64,000 nucleotides of DNA from Prevotella sp. UBA4330 (lineage in GTDB: Bacteria; Bacteroidota; Bacteroidia; Bacteroidales; Bacteroidaceae). This document shows, one piece after another, positions 1 through 9,293 of this stretch. The notes under the pieces were generated by a model. The model was not told the origin of the DNA, did not search any database, and saw only the letters and a list, made by a program, of their open reading frames with translations. Made by a program: the position numbers and the translations under genes. Location of the stretch: NCBI GenBank assembly GCA_002394385.1, contig DGTS01000011.1, positions 62,001 to 126,000 of the forward strand, given 5' to 3'. Position 1 is the stretch's first letter; every line of letters begins with the position of its first letter.

Positions 1-1863
1 ATCAGTTCTCCTAAGAACGCATGTGCAAAATATGCTGGTTCGTTAGGAACATCGACGATGGAAGGTACGTCTATCGCCATTCTTTCTCTTAAAGATGAAA
101 GCCCAAGCCGTGCTGCCGACTATCTCAGACAACTCGTGGTATGCTATAACAGGCAGGCCAACGACGACAAGAACGAGGTAGCAAACAGAACAGAGGAGTT
201 CATCAACAGCCGTCTTGAGAAAATCAATGCTGAGTTGAACAATACCGAAGGTGAACTGGAAGCATACAAGAAGCGCAACAACATGGTCAATTTGAGCATG
301 AGCGGTTCTACTGCTTTTGGTAACAGCAACGAGTTTGAGCAGAAACTTGCTTCTGCCAACACACAGGTGCAGTTGCTCAACGAACTCAGTTCTTATGTTC
401 GCGAGCCGGTAAACAAGTATCAGGTTATTCCTTCTAACATCGGTCTTGCCGACGGTGCTTCGACACAACTCATCAGCAGATATAACCAGGTGGCAATGGA
501 GCGCAACCGACTGTTGAAGACAGCCAGCGAATCGAGCCCTGCAGTAACACCGCTTACCGAGGAACTTGACGGACTTTCAACGAGCATCCAGCAGGCACTT
601 AACCAGCAACGCCGCTCTTTGGAAATACAGCGCAACTCTATTGCATCGCAGTTCAGCCGCTACACCGGTCAAATTCAGCAGACACCCGAGCAGGAGCGCA
701 TGCTTACACAGATTGGCCGTCAGCAAGAGGTGAAGTCTGGTCTTTATCTGATGCTCTTGCAGAAGCGCGAGGAAAACTCTATTTCTCTTGCCGCCACTGC
801 CGACAAGGGAAAACTCATCGACGACCCTGCATTTGCCGGCATGATAAGTCCTAAGTCTAACATGATTTTCCTTATCGCCTTGGCCATTGCCATCGGTCTT
901 CCTTCGTTGATACTCTTCCTCATCAGCATATTCCGCTATAAGATTGAAGGTCACGACGACGTAGCAAAACTCACCAAACTGCCTATCATTGCCGATGTGG
1001 CTGTTGCAAGTGAGACAGCAAAGACAAAGGCCGACATCGTTGTGCATGAGAACCAGAACAACCAGATGGAGGAGATTTTCCGCTCTATGCGTACCAACCT
1101 GCAGTTCATGCTTAAGGAAGACGAGAAAGTGGTGATGTTCACATCATCTACTTCTGGTGAGGGCAAGACGTTCAACGCAGCCAACCTCGCTGTAAGTTTC
1201 GCACTTCTGGGCAAGAAGGTAGTGCTGGTCGGTCTTGACATCCGTAAGCCTCGTCTGGCCGAGTTGTTCGAGTTGAAGGACCATCATCATGGTATCACTC
1301 CATTGCTGACGCACGACGACCCAACATGGGAAATGGTGAAGGAGCAGATTCTTGCTTCTGGAGTTAACGACAATCTGGAACTCCTGCTTGCAGGACCTAT
1401 CCCTCCAAACCCTGCAGAGTTGCTTACCCGTGACTCTTTGGACAAGGTTATTAACCTGCTGCGTGAGAAATATGACTTCATTATCATCGATACCGCGCCT
1501 GTAGGACTGGTAACCGATACCTTGCAGATTGGACGCGTTTCTGACGCCACGGTATATATGTGCCGTGCCGACTACACGCCGAAGGCAAGTTTCGACCTCA
1601 TCAACGGTCTTGCAAACGAAGGCAAACTGCCTAACATGGCTATCGTTATCAATGGTATTGACATGTCCAAGAAGAAGTATGGTTACTACTACGGATATGG
1701 CAAGTACGGCAAGTATGGTCGTTACGGACGCTACGGCAGTTACGGCAAGTACGGACGTTATGGCTCTTACGGCCATTACGGTCACTACGGCAGTTATGGT
1801 TACGGTCAGTATGGCAAGAACAAATATACCGCTCAGAATGACACCTCTATTAAACTGAAGTAG
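1..1863 (+). CDS. Wzc-type polysaccharide co-polymerase / tyrosine autokinase (5' partial)
   Basis: The reading frame is open to the window edge, so the N-terminus lies upstream. The visible part has the periplasmic coiled-coil segment of a chain-length determinant (roughly nt 160-700), a transmembrane helix at about nt 860-940, and a cytoplasmic BY-kinase domain with Walker A (SGEGKT, near nt 1156), a Walker A' like motif (VLVGLDIRKPR) and a Walker B like motif (FIIIDTAPVG). The C-terminus is a glycine/tyrosine tail with about 19 tyrosines, the autophosphorylation cluster of this family. It would control export and chain length of an exopolysaccharide in the inner membrane. The sugar transferase at 2427-3812 fits the same locus. 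A terminator follows at 1885-1918. Family assignment is firm; the polysaccharide is unknown. Confidence 0.93.
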   Translation: MSSPKNACAKYAGSLGTSTMEGTSIAILSLKDESPSRAADYLRQLVVCYNRQANDDKNEVANRTEEFINSRLEKINAELNNTEGELEAYKKRNNMVNLSMSGSTAFGNSNEFEQKLASANTQVQLLNELSSYVREPVNKYQVIPSNIGLADGASTQLISRYNQVAMERNRLLKTASESSPAVTPLTEELDGLSTSIQQALNQQRRSLEIQRNSIASQFSRYTGQIQQTPEQERMLTQIGRQQEVKSGLYLMLLQKREENSISLAATADKGKLIDDPAFAGMISPKSNMIFLIALAIAIGLPSLILFLISIFRYKIEGHDDVAKLTKLPIIADVAVASETAKTKADIVVHENQNNQMEEIFRSMRTNLQFMLKEDEKVVMFTSSTSGEGKTFNAANLAVSFALLGKKVVLVGLDIRKPRLAELFELKDHHHGITPLLTHDDPTWEMVKEQILASGVNDNLELLLAGPIPPNPAELLTRDSLDKVINLLREKYDFIIIDTAPVGLVTDTLQIGRVSDATVYMCRADYTPKASFDLINGLANEGKLPNMAIVINGIDMSKKKYGYYYGYGKYGKYGRYGRYGSYGKYGRYGSYGHYGHYGSYGYGQYGKNKYTAQNDTSIKLK

Positions 1864-1884
1864 TGTGTAAACAATACATCACGA

Positions 1885-1918
1885 CAAAGGGCACGCTTTT
1901 CGGCGTGCCCTTTGTTAT
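1885..1918 (+). terminator. Intrinsic terminator after the tyrosine kinase gene
   Basis: A 12-bp perfect stem (AAAGGGCACGC with its complement) with a six-base loop, followed by TTATTA. It lies 20 nt past the stop codon and probably ends the exopolysaccharide transcript. It may also serve the converging minus-strand gene. Confidence 0.75.
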
Positions 1919-1960
1919 TACTGTTTATCTAATGGGAGACTATTATTATTAAATAAGAGC

Positions 1961-2392
1961 CTATCCTATCTGCCACCAATGCTTTTTCTTCGGTTTGTCA
2001 TCCTCTGATATGTGTCCAAGGCGCTCTTTAACGACATCGGTAAGCGACTTGTTGTACTTTATCATCTGATACATTGTTCCCCAGTCGGGCAGTCCGCCGA
2101 TGTTACGGTCGTCGATGAACATCTCCACCTTCAGTTTCCTGCTGAAATGGTTGTTGTTCTGCACACTCTCCTCCGGGTAGTCACGGTTTATGGCATAGAA
2201 CTCCACTCCCCGTTGCCTGCACCACTCCACTGCGTCGTCAAGGAGTTTGCCTTCACGCACACTCCATAATATCAACTTATGCTGTTCCTTTATCAACAAC
2301 TTCAACGTCTCGGTGGCAAACGGGATTTCAGGTCCTATTTCAGGATACCTGTGCTCCACTATAGTGCCGTCAAAATCAACTGCTATTGTCAT
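1961..2392 (-). CDS. Small HAD-superfamily phosphatase-like protein
   Basis: A 143-residue protein that starts with the HAD motif I signature (VDFDGTIVEH; the two Asp are nucleophile and acid/base). It has a motif II like Ser in LILWSVREG and an acidic C-terminal motif (FIDDRNIGG) typical of motif IV. There is no obvious cap domain. The C-terminus is basic and Trp-rich (KKKHWWQIG). Small HAD proteins like this occur beside Bacteroidetes polysaccharide genes, but the substrate cannot be read from the sequence. It is 34 nt downstream of the sugar transferase on the same strand and may be co-transcribed with it. Confidence 0.8.
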   Translation of the reverse strand: MTIAVDFDGTIVEHRYPEIGPEIPFATETLKLLIKEQHKLILWSVREGKLLDDAVEWCRQRGVEFYAINRDYPEESVQNNNHFSRKLKVEMFIDDRNIGGLPDWGTMYQMIKYNKSLTDVVKERLGHISEDDKPKKKHWWQIG

Positions 2393-2426
2393 TATATATT
2401 AATATTAAACATGAAACACCTTATAA

Positions 2427-3812
2427 TCAATAAGCCTTGTCATCGCCAATGACGACATCGCGTATGGTCTTGAATATGATCTGGATGTCGAGCCAGAAAC
2501 TCCAGTGCTCTATATACCAGATGTCCTTCTCTACCCTTCGTGCCATATCGTCTATGGTCTTTGTCTCGCCGCGCTCGCCGTGTGTCTGAGCCCATCCTGT
2601 GATTCCTGGCTTCACGAAATGGCGTATCATATAGTCGCCTATCTTCTCAGAGTAATACTCTGTATGTGCAAGCATGTGCGGACGCGGTCCCACAACGCTC
2701 ATCTCTCCTTTAAAGACATTGATGAACTGCGGCAGTTCGTCGATATTGGCATGGCGCATGAAGTGTCCCCACTTCGTCACTCGCGGGTCGTCCTTTGTTG
2801 CCTGTACCTTGTCGGAGTCCTTGTTCACTTTCATCGAACGGAACTTATAGCAATAGAAGTCCTTTCCGTCATATCCTGTCCTTTTCTGCTTGAAGAACAC
2901 TGGTCCAGGCATTGTTATCTTAGTGATGATAGCAACGATAAGATAAATCCAAGGGAAGCAGAACAGCAAGAACAGTCCCGAGACGATAATGTCGAACGCC
3001 CTCTTCTTCAGTCGTTGGGTAGCACTCATCAGCGGCTCGTTATACTGCGCCATGACGTATGTGTCGCCCATCTCCACTATTTTGGTCTTGCGCTTGGCTG
3101 TAGAATGGCTTCTTGGCACATAATACACCCTTATCATTCGGTGCTGGCACAACTTCAGCAACGGTTTTAGTTCATCGTCATCGTCGGTATTTACGGCAAT
3201 GTATATTTCGTCAACACGGTTCTTGCCAAGCCACTTCATTACGTCCGCGTAGTCTCCGAGTTTCTTGTATTTCTCGTCGATGTCTTCCATCGCGAAGATA
3301 CCAAGAAGTTTATATCCGTTCCAGGGGTCGAGCATCACGTTGGCAACCTTTTTCACCATATATCCATATCCGATAATGATGGTTCGCATGTTGTTTCGGC
3401 CCGTACTTCTGAACCTCTTGATGACGTTTCTCATTGCCAGACGCTCAAGGCTCGTGAACGCGAAAACAAGGGCGGCAACCAACAACGAGCGCCAGAAACC
3501 AGGCACCGTCATGTGGGCCATACCAAGAATGGCGGCATTAACAATTACGAAGAGCACCGCGGCTCTTGACGCATTGCGGAGCACCGAGGCAGGTGTAGAG
3601 GTGCGTTTGTGTAACGTAATCTTTGCAAACGCCTGTGCTACAACGTATGAAATGTTGGCAATGAGCCAGTCGGAAAAAACAATTATGTGTGTATCTACAT
3701 AAGGCCATATCTCCAGCACATAGCACAGCAGAAGCACAGCATTGAACATCAGCCAGTCGACAACGGTCACAATGCTCGTAAGCAGTAAAACTCTATTATA
3801 TGCAGACTTCAT
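2427..3812 (-). CDS. Undecaprenyl-phosphate sugar phosphotransferase (WcaJ/WbaP type)
   Basis: 461 residues, the usual length for exopolysaccharide polyprenyl glycosylphosphotransferases. Four to five hydrophobic helices form the N-terminal third, followed by a CoA-binding-like domain (IIIGYGYMVKK). Next come a membrane hairpin (IIVSGLFLLFCFPWIYL) and the catalytic bacterial sugar transferase domain with KFRSMKVNKDSD, TKWGHFMRHANIDELPQ and SVVGPRPHM. It transfers a hexose-1-phosphate to undecaprenyl phosphate, starting repeat-unit synthesis in the inner membrane. A good minus-strand promoter lies just upstream (3847-3878). The acceptor sugar, probably glucose or galactose, is inferred only. 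Confidence 0.92.
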   Translation of the reverse strand: MKSAYNRVLLLTSIVTVVDWLMFNAVLLLCYVLEIWPYVDTHIIVFSDWLIANISYVVAQAFAKITLHKRTSTPASVLRNASRAAVLFVIVNAAILGMAHMTVPGFWRSLLVAALVFAFTSLERLAMRNVIKRFRSTGRNNMRTIIIGYGYMVKKVANVMLDPWNGYKLLGIFAMEDIDEKYKKLGDYADVMKWLGKNRVDEIYIAVNTDDDDELKPLLKLCQHRMIRVYYVPRSHSTAKRKTKIVEMGDTYVMAQYNEPLMSATQRLKKRAFDIIVSGLFLLFCFPWIYLIVAIITKITMPGPVFFKQKRTGYDGKDFYCYKFRSMKVNKDSDKVQATKDDPRVTKWGHFMRHANIDELPQFINVFKGEMSVVGPRPHMLAHTEYYSEKIGDYMIRHFVKPGITGWAQTHGERGETKTIDDMARRVEKDIWYIEHWSFWLDIQIIFKTIRDVVIGDDKAY

Positions 3813-3846
3813 GGTTTATCCTAAGATTATATCGACATAATTTCTG

Positions 3847-3878
3847 CAAAGTTAGGAAATAAAAAGCATATTTACAAA
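3847..3878 (-). promoter_or_regulatory. Bacteroidetes-type promoter for the sugar transferase
   Basis: On the minus strand TAACTTTG (3854-3847) matches the -7 box TAnnTTTG and TTTG (3878-3875) lies 20 bp upstream, the normal spacing for the Bacteroidetes primary sigma factor. It reads toward the gene starting at 3812. Confidence 0.7.
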
Positions 3879-3918
3879 AAAAACTGACGATTTTTAAAGA
3901 TTTGACGCTTGTATTTAG

Positions 3919-3926
3919 TAATTTTG
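3919..3926 (+). promoter_or_regulatory. Probable -7 box of the mltG promoter
   Basis: TAATTTTG, 35 nt before the mltG start codon. No TTTG is found at the expected distance upstream, so only the -7 element is supported. Confidence 0.5.
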
Positions 3927-3960
3927 CAGACGAAAATGATTATTAACCAAGTTTATACTG

Positions 3961-4986
3961 ATGAAAAAAATTACATCCAAAAGGTTCGTTATACCTATTA
4001 TAATATGTGTAGCACTCATTCTGGGTGTGGGCTATTTCTACCTTTTCTCATCAATAGCGAAAGGCGGGAAGACACAATATCTCTACGTTGACAAAGACGA
4101 CAACATCGACTCTGTATATGAGAAACTCGACTCCATCACCACTTCCTCGGGAATGGCGGCGTTCTCCATGCTTGCCAGACATAGCGATTATGCCGGCAAC
4201 ATCATACCCGGAAGATATGCACTTGAGTCGGGAATGGGTGCCCTGAGATTTCTCAGAAACCTCAAGAAAGGGGCTGAGACACCGCTACATCTCACCATCC
4301 CTTCGGTCAGAACGATGGACAAGATGGCAGAGGTGTTAGGAAAGAAACTGCTCGTTGACTCTTTAGAACTTCAGAAAGCATTCTCCGACCCCTCCACATG
4401 CTCGCGCTACGGACTCGACACGCTCACCATCGGCTGTCTGTTCATCCCAAACACTTACGATGTTTACTGGACCATCACATCTAAAGAACTGCTCGACCGC
4501 ATGCAGAAGGAGAGCCGCGCGTTTTGGAACGACAGCCGTCAGCAGAAAGCCGACGCTCTGGAGATGACCCATGAGCAAATCATCACGCTTGCCAGCATTA
4601 TCGACGAGGAAACGTCGAACAATGCCGAGAAACCCATGATAGCGCAGATGTATCTCAACAGACTTTCCAAGGACATGCCTCTGCAGGCAGACCCCACAGT
4701 GAAGTTCGCCCTAAAACAGTTTGAACTGAAACGCATCTATCACGAGCATCTCTCGGTGAACAGTCCCTTCAACACCTACCGCAACAAGGGACTTCCTCCC
4801 GGTCCTATCCGCATTCCGACGGTTGCAGGAATCGACGCTGTGCTCAATCATGCCAGCCACGACTATCTGTACATGTGCGCAAAGGAGGATTTCAGCGGCA
4901 CACACAACTTCGCCAAGACCTACGACGAGCACCTCCAGAATGCCAAGAAATATGCCGACGCGCTGAACAAGCGTGGCATCAAGTAG
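3961..4986 (+). CDS. mltG: Endolytic murein transglycosylase MltG
   Basis: 341 residues with one N-terminal transmembrane helix (about residues 8-29) and a YceG/MltG domain. Around residues 207-232 is the conserved block LASIIDEETS...AQMYLNRL containing the catalytic glutamate, followed by MPLQADPTVKFAL, YNTYRNKGLPPGPI-like residues and the family C-terminal segment (YLYMCAKEDFSGTHNFAKT). The enzyme cleaves nascent glycan strands at the inner membrane and sets their length. It is monocistronic in appearance, with its own -7 box, and is followed by a repeat array rather than another gene. Confidence 0.95.
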   Translation: MKKITSKRFVIPIIICVALILGVGYFYLFSSIAKGGKTQYLYVDKDDNIDSVYEKLDSITTSSGMAAFSMLARHSDYAGNIIPGRYALESGMGALRFLRNLKKGAETPLHLTIPSVRTMDKMAEVLGKKLLVDSLELQKAFSDPSTCSRYGLDTLTIGCLFIPNTYDVYWTITSKELLDRMQKESRAFWNDSRQQKADALEMTHEQIITLASIIDEETSNNAEKPMIAQMYLNRLSKDMPLQADPTVKFALKQFELKRIYHEHLSVNSPFNTYRNKGLPPGPIRIPTVAGIDAVLNHASHDYLYMCAKEDFSGTHNFAKTYDEHLQNAKKYADALNKRGIK

Positions 4987-4996
4987 CCAAAGGTAT

Positions 4997-5128
4997 ATCT
5001 TTCAGTTCCCGATTATATGTCTTTCGCCTCCCGATTGCATACCTTTGAGGGAGCGAAAGGGCATCTTTCGGAATGCGAAATGCCATCTTTCGGAAGCCGA
5101 AAGAGCATATCTCGCTAAACAAGTAATC
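4997..5128 (+). repeat. 22-bp phased array A (ATCTTTCGG words)
   Basis: Six units begin at 4997, 5019, 5041, 5063, 5085 and 5107, exactly 22 bp apart. Most begin (A/G)(T/C)CTTT(C/G); units 4 and 5 are imperfect palindromes (CTTTCGGAAGCCGAAAG). No ORF is supported here. The array starts 11 nt after the mltG stop codon. The remaining AT-rich stretch to 5369 shows only an untranslated-looking region and a weak minus-strand hairpin near 5150-5180. Confidence 0.75.
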
Positions 5129-5369
5129 AGACAATATTAAAAAAACAAGCGCTCCGCTCTTCTCAGAGGGGAGCACTAATCTCAATAGGTTTAAGTTTTT
5201 TAAGGTAAAAAGATTGTATTTAGGATAACGTGTGCAAAGATAATGTTTTTTTATTTTATAAACAAATTTTTCCCAATCTTTCTAAATCAGAAATACAAAA
5301 GCACACTAAAGATGAGTTAATAATAAGCGATTTAAATTCAATTCTTTCGGTTATTAAAAATAAAATATG

Positions 5370-5377
5370 TAACTTTG
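5370..5377 (+). promoter_or_regulatory. Probable -7 box of the glnS operon
   Basis: TAACTTTG, about 49 nt upstream of the glnS start. The upstream element is poor (TTTC rather than TTTG), so the call rests on the -7 match and the position. Confidence 0.55.
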
Positions 5378-5425
5378 CGTCGATTTTTAATACATTGAGC
5401 AATAACAAAAAAACATACTGGTTAT

Positions 5426-7135
5426 ATGACAACGATACAAGAGAACTCTAACGAAGAGAAAAAGAGCCTGAGTTTCGTAGAACAAATGGTGGAACAAGAC
5501 CTCGCCGAAGGCAAAAACGGAGGCAGAATACAAACACGATTCCCGCCAGAGCCGAACGGATATCTGCACATAGGACACGCCAAAGCCATCTGCATGGACT
5601 TCGGAGTGGCAGAGAACTACAACGGCGTTTGCAACCTGCGATTCGACGACACCAACCCTTCAAAGGAAGATACAGAATATGTTGACTCTATACTTCAGGA
5701 CATTCAGTGGCTCGGATTCAAATGGGGCAACGTATATTATGCCTCCGATTACTTCGAGAAACTGTGGGACTTCGCCATCTGGATGATAGAGCAAGGCAAA
5801 GCGTATGTTGACGAACAGACAAGCGAACAGATTGCAGAGCAGAAGGGAACTCCCACTCAACCGGGCACTCCCTCACCCTATCGCGACCGTCCGATAGAAG
5901 AGAATCTGCGCCTGTTCCGCATGATGAACACTCCCGAGGCAGTGGAAGGCTCGATGGTGTTGAGGGCGAAACTCGACATGAGCAACCCCAACATGCACTT
6001 CCGCGACCCAATCATCTATCGCATAATACATACCCCACACCATCGCACAGGCACCAAGTGGCACGCTTACCCGATGTATGACTTCGCACACGGACAGAGC
6101 GACTACTTCGAGGGCGTTACCCACTCGATATGCACCCTTGAGTTCGTGCCTCACCGTCCGCTCTACGATCACTTCGTGGATGAGTTGCAGACGATGGAGA
6201 ACCAGCACGACTATCGTCCGCGACAGATAGAGTTCAACCGTCTCAACCTTACCTACACGGTGATGTCGAAACGCAAACTGAAGGCACTTGTTGACGAGCA
6301 CCTCGTGGCAGGATGGGACGACCCGCGTATGCCTACAGTGTGCGGAATGCGCCGCCGAGGATATTCGCCAGAGAGCATCCGCAAGTTCATCGACTCCATT
6401 GGCTACACCAAGTTCGACGCTCTCAACGACATGGCTCTCCTGGAGGCTGCCGTTCGCGAAGACCTTAACGCTAAGGCATTGAGAGTGAGCGCAGTAGTAA
6501 ACCCCGTTAAACTGGTAATCACCAACTATCCCGAGGGCGAGACAGAGGAGATGGTGGCTGTAAACAACCCCGAGAACGAGGCAGATGGCACACACACCAT
6601 CACTTTCAGCCGCAACCTGTGGATAGAACGCGACGACTTCATGGAGGATGCTCCGAAGAAGTTCTTCCGCATGACACCAGGCAAGGAGGTGCGACTGAAG
6701 AACGCATACATCGTGATGTGCACCGGATGCACCAAGGATGCCGACGGCAACATCATTGAAATACAGGCAGAATACGACCCGCAGAGCAAGAGCGGAATGG
6801 AGGGTGCCAACCGCAAGGTGAAGGGTACGCTCCACTGGGTGAGCGCCGACCATTGCGTAAAGGCAGAGGTGCGCCAGTACGACCGACTGTTCAACGTGGA
6901 GAACCCAAGCGCCGACGAGCGCGACTTCCGCGAACTGCTCAACCCCACATCGCTCAACGTGCTCGACGAGTGCTATGTGGAACCGTTCGCAGCAGAGCGC
7001 AAGCCAGGCGAGTATCTGCAGTTCCAGCGCATCGGCTACTTCATGGCCGACCCCGACTCCACGCCAGGACACATCGTGTTCAACAAGACCGTGGGGCTGA
7101 AAGACAACTGGGCTAAAATCAATAATGGCAAATAA
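5426..7135 (+). CDS. glnS: Glutamine--tRNA ligase
   Basis: 569 residues, close to E. coli GlnRS. The class I signature PNGYLHIGHAKAI lies near residue 40, the partner motif VMSKRKL near residue 280, and the GlnRS-specific region RFDDTNPSKEDTEYVDSI near residue 70. The C-terminal anticodon-binding beta-barrels are complete (to KTVGLKDNWAKI). It charges tRNA-Gln in the cytoplasm. Its last 11 nt overlap the start of the TPR gene, so the two are probably translated from one message. Confidence 0.97.
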   Translation: MTTIQENSNEEKKSLSFVEQMVEQDLAEGKNGGRIQTRFPPEPNGYLHIGHAKAICMDFGVAENYNGVCNLRFDDTNPSKEDTEYVDSILQDIQWLGFKWGNVYYASDYFEKLWDFAIWMIEQGKAYVDEQTSEQIAEQKGTPTQPGTPSPYRDRPIEENLRLFRMMNTPEAVEGSMVLRAKLDMSNPNMHFRDPIIYRIIHTPHHRTGTKWHAYPMYDFAHGQSDYFEGVTHSICTLEFVPHRPLYDHFVDELQTMENQHDYRPRQIEFNRLNLTYTVMSKRKLKALVDEHLVAGWDDPRMPTVCGMRRRGYSPESIRKFIDSIGYTKFDALNDMALLEAAVREDLNAKALRVSAVVNPVKLVITNYPEGETEEMVAVNNPENEADGTHTITFSRNLWIERDDFMEDAPKKFFRMTPGKEVRLKNAYIVMCTGCTKDADGNIIEIQAEYDPQSKSGMEGANRKVKGTLHWVSADHCVKAEVRQYDRLFNVENPSADERDFRELLNPTSLNVLDECYVEPFAAERKPGEYLQFQRIGYFMADPDSTPGHIVFNKTVGLKDNWAKINNGK

Positions 7136-8486
7136 CTATTACGATAGCGAGGAGTTCAGAATCATCCTCAAGTCATTCGAAGAGTCGGAGAAGACGGGCA
7201 AGAACCTCTTCTTCGGCTCTGGCGACTTGTTGGACATCGCCGACTACTATTGCCTTCACGGCAAAGTGCCCGAGGCAAGGGCTATCGTGGACAGGGCGCT
7301 TGAGACATTTCCCGACTCCGACGAGGCGCTGCTGATGAAGTCGAGAATGGCTCTCACCTACGACCACGACCCTGACAAGGCAGAGATAATTGCCGACATG
7401 GTGAACGACAAACACGATGCCGACTACGCTTATCTTAAAGCCGAGATAATGCTTTCACGCGGTTTGGAAGACGAGGCGGAGGCTCTTCTCCAGAAGGTTT
7501 ACGATGAGGCAGACGACGAAGAGCCAGAAGTGATTGCCGAAGAGATAACAAGAATCTATGCCGACTACAACAATGTTGCGTTGGCAAAGAAATGGTTCGA
7601 GCGAACCGGAAACAGCGACTCTGCGTCGAAGAAGGAACTCAAAGTGAGGCTGCTCATAGCCGATGGCAACATCGAGGAGGGCCAGAAGATGCTCAACGAA
7701 CTGATTGACGACGACCCGTATAATTCATTATACTGGAATCTGCTTTCCTCTACGCAATATCTTAGCGACGATATCGAAGATGCAATAACAAGCAGCGAAT
7801 ATAGCCTTGCCATCAATCCGAACGACGAAGAGGCAATTCTCAACAAGGCAAACGGCCTGTATAAGTTGGGCAACTACGAAGATGCCATAGACTACTACAA
7901 GCGATTTGTGCGCATAAGACCCGACGAGGAGAGCGGCGAAATGATGATAGGTATTAGCCTGATAGCACTTAACAGAGTGCAGGAGGGCGTGGAATACCTG
8001 AAGAAAGCAGAGAAGAAGATTTCCATAGACTCCACCCACAACGACGAGATTTACCAGGAACTCGTGATTGCTCTTTCCAAACTGAACCGCTTCGACGAAG
8101 CACTGGCTTACATAAAGAGAAGCGAAAGCGCCGAATGTGAGCACAACGAGATGAAGGTTCTGGAAGGATTTGTGCTCATGAAGAAAGACGATCTCGAAGG
8201 TGGAAGAGAGTGCTATCAGCAAGCACTCACCGACTCGGGATACTCACCGGTGATATATCTCAAAATAGGCATGGCCCTTTACGAGAACCACCTTTATTCA
8301 GCAGCATATATGACAACCAAATCTCTACTCAATATATGCCCCGACGAGATGAGCGAGGCATACGCTTATCACGCGCTCTTCTGCTATTTTGTCAGAAAGG
8401 ACGACGAGTATATGGAGTACAGAAAGATTGCATTCGAGAAAGACCCGAAACTCGCTGAAATGGTGCTCGGAGAAATAAGGTTATAA
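7125..8486 (+). CDS. Tetratricopeptide-repeat protein
   Basis: 453 residues, acidic, without a signal peptide. It consists largely of helical TPR-type repeats; examples are the segments around ISLIALNRVQEGVEYLKKA and NKANGLYKLGNYEDAIDYYKRF. It is probably a cytoplasmic scaffold or protein-interaction factor. It overlaps glnS by 11 nt and is followed after 25 nt by the DedA gene. This glnS-TPR pairing suggests a housekeeping role, but no specific partner can be named. Confidence 0.88.
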   Translation: MANNYYDSEEFRIILKSFEESEKTGKNLFFGSGDLLDIADYYCLHGKVPEARAIVDRALETFPDSDEALLMKSRMALTYDHDPDKAEIIADMVNDKHDADYAYLKAEIMLSRGLEDEAEALLQKVYDEADDEEPEVIAEEITRIYADYNNVALAKKWFERTGNSDSASKKELKVRLLIADGNIEEGQKMLNELIDDDPYNSLYWNLLSSTQYLSDDIEDAITSSEYSLAINPNDEEAILNKANGLYKLGNYEDAIDYYKRFVRIRPDEESGEMMIGISLIALNRVQEGVEYLKKAEKKISIDSTHNDEIYQELVIALSKLNRFDEALAYIKRSESAECEHNEMKVLEGFVLMKKDDLEGGRECYQQALTDSGYSPVIYLKIGMALYENHLYSAAYMTTKSLLNICPDEMSEAYAYHALFCYFVRKDDEYMEYRKIAFEKDPKLAEMVLGEIRL

Positions 8487-8511
8487 CAAAAACAAGAAAC
8501 AACATTACACA

Positions 8512-9159
8512 ATGACTTGGATTACATCATTGCTTAACAACCTCAACTACCCCACCATCTTCTTCCTGATGATGCTGGAGAGCACCGTGGTGCCCGTACC
8601 CTCAGAACTGGTGGTGTCGCCAGCCGCTTACCATGCCGCAGGAGGCAACCTTAACATACTGCTGGTGATACTTTTCGCAACCCTCGGTGCCGACCTCGGC
8701 GCAACAATCAACTACGTTGCGGGATATTACCTCGGCAGACCAATTATATATAAGTTCGCTAACAGCAAACTGGGACATCTCTGCCTGCTCAACCAGCAGA
8801 AGGTGGAGAAGAGCGAGAAGTACTTCTACGACCACGGAATGGCTGCCACAATAACGGGACGTCTCATTCCGGGCATTCGCCACTTGATATCTATTCCCGC
8901 CGGACTTGCCAAGATGAACTACTGGAAGTTCTTGCTTTACACTACCATAGGAGCAGGCGCATGGAACTGCATCCTTGCCGCTCTCGGCTGGTATCTGCAC
9001 ACCATCGTTCCCGAAGAACAACTCCACGACAAGATTCTCGAATATGGCGACTACATCAAATGGGGCATCATCGCCCTCGTCATCCTCGCCATCGCCTATT
9101 TCGTCATCAAGAAATACCTTTTTAAGAAGAAAGAAGAAGGCGGAGAGAAGAAAAACTAA
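8512..9159 (+). CDS. DedA-family inner-membrane protein
   Basis: 215 residues with the DedA (VTT) fold: an N-terminal re-entrant region with ESTVVPVPSE, the conserved motif GRLIPGIRHLISIPAGLAKM near residue 124, and several membrane helices. It ends in a Lys/Glu-rich tail (KKKEEGGEKKN). DedA proteins are thought to translocate phospholipids or undecaprenyl phosphate across the inner membrane, depending on the proton gradient. It lies 25 nt after the TPR gene, probably in the glnS transcript. Confidence 0.92.
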   Translation: MTWITSLLNNLNYPTIFFLMMLESTVVPVPSELVVSPAAYHAAGGNLNILLVILFATLGADLGATINYVAGYYLGRPIIYKFANSKLGHLCLLNQQKVEKSEKYFYDHGMAATITGRLIPGIRHLISIPAGLAKMNYWKFLLYTTIGAGAWNCILAALGWYLHTIVPEEQLHDKILEYGDYIKWGIIALVILAIAYFVIKKYLFKKKEEGGEKKN

Positions 9160-9293
9160 AGAGGAAAAGAAAAAAGAAAAAGGCAACGAAAAGAAATAAA
9201 ACTCCCGCCCCTCCTTTCCCCGTCCCCTACGTCGCGACACCGTCGCGACTCCCCCACAACCACTAACCGCAAACTACTAAAACCTAACCTGAA

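Noticed and set aside
4997..5128. CRISPR array
   Set aside because: Units are 22 bp with no separate spacers, they are divergent, and no cas gene is in the window.
5230..5451. 73-residue ORF before glnS
   Set aside because: It overlaps the glnS promoter and start region, is AT-rich and has no recognisable features.
5873..7072. 399-residue antisense ORF over glnS
   Set aside because: It is a frame shadow of glnS with Val/His-rich composition typical of such artefacts. The same holds for 36185-37201 over htpG and 30740-31444 over the DUF2461 gene.
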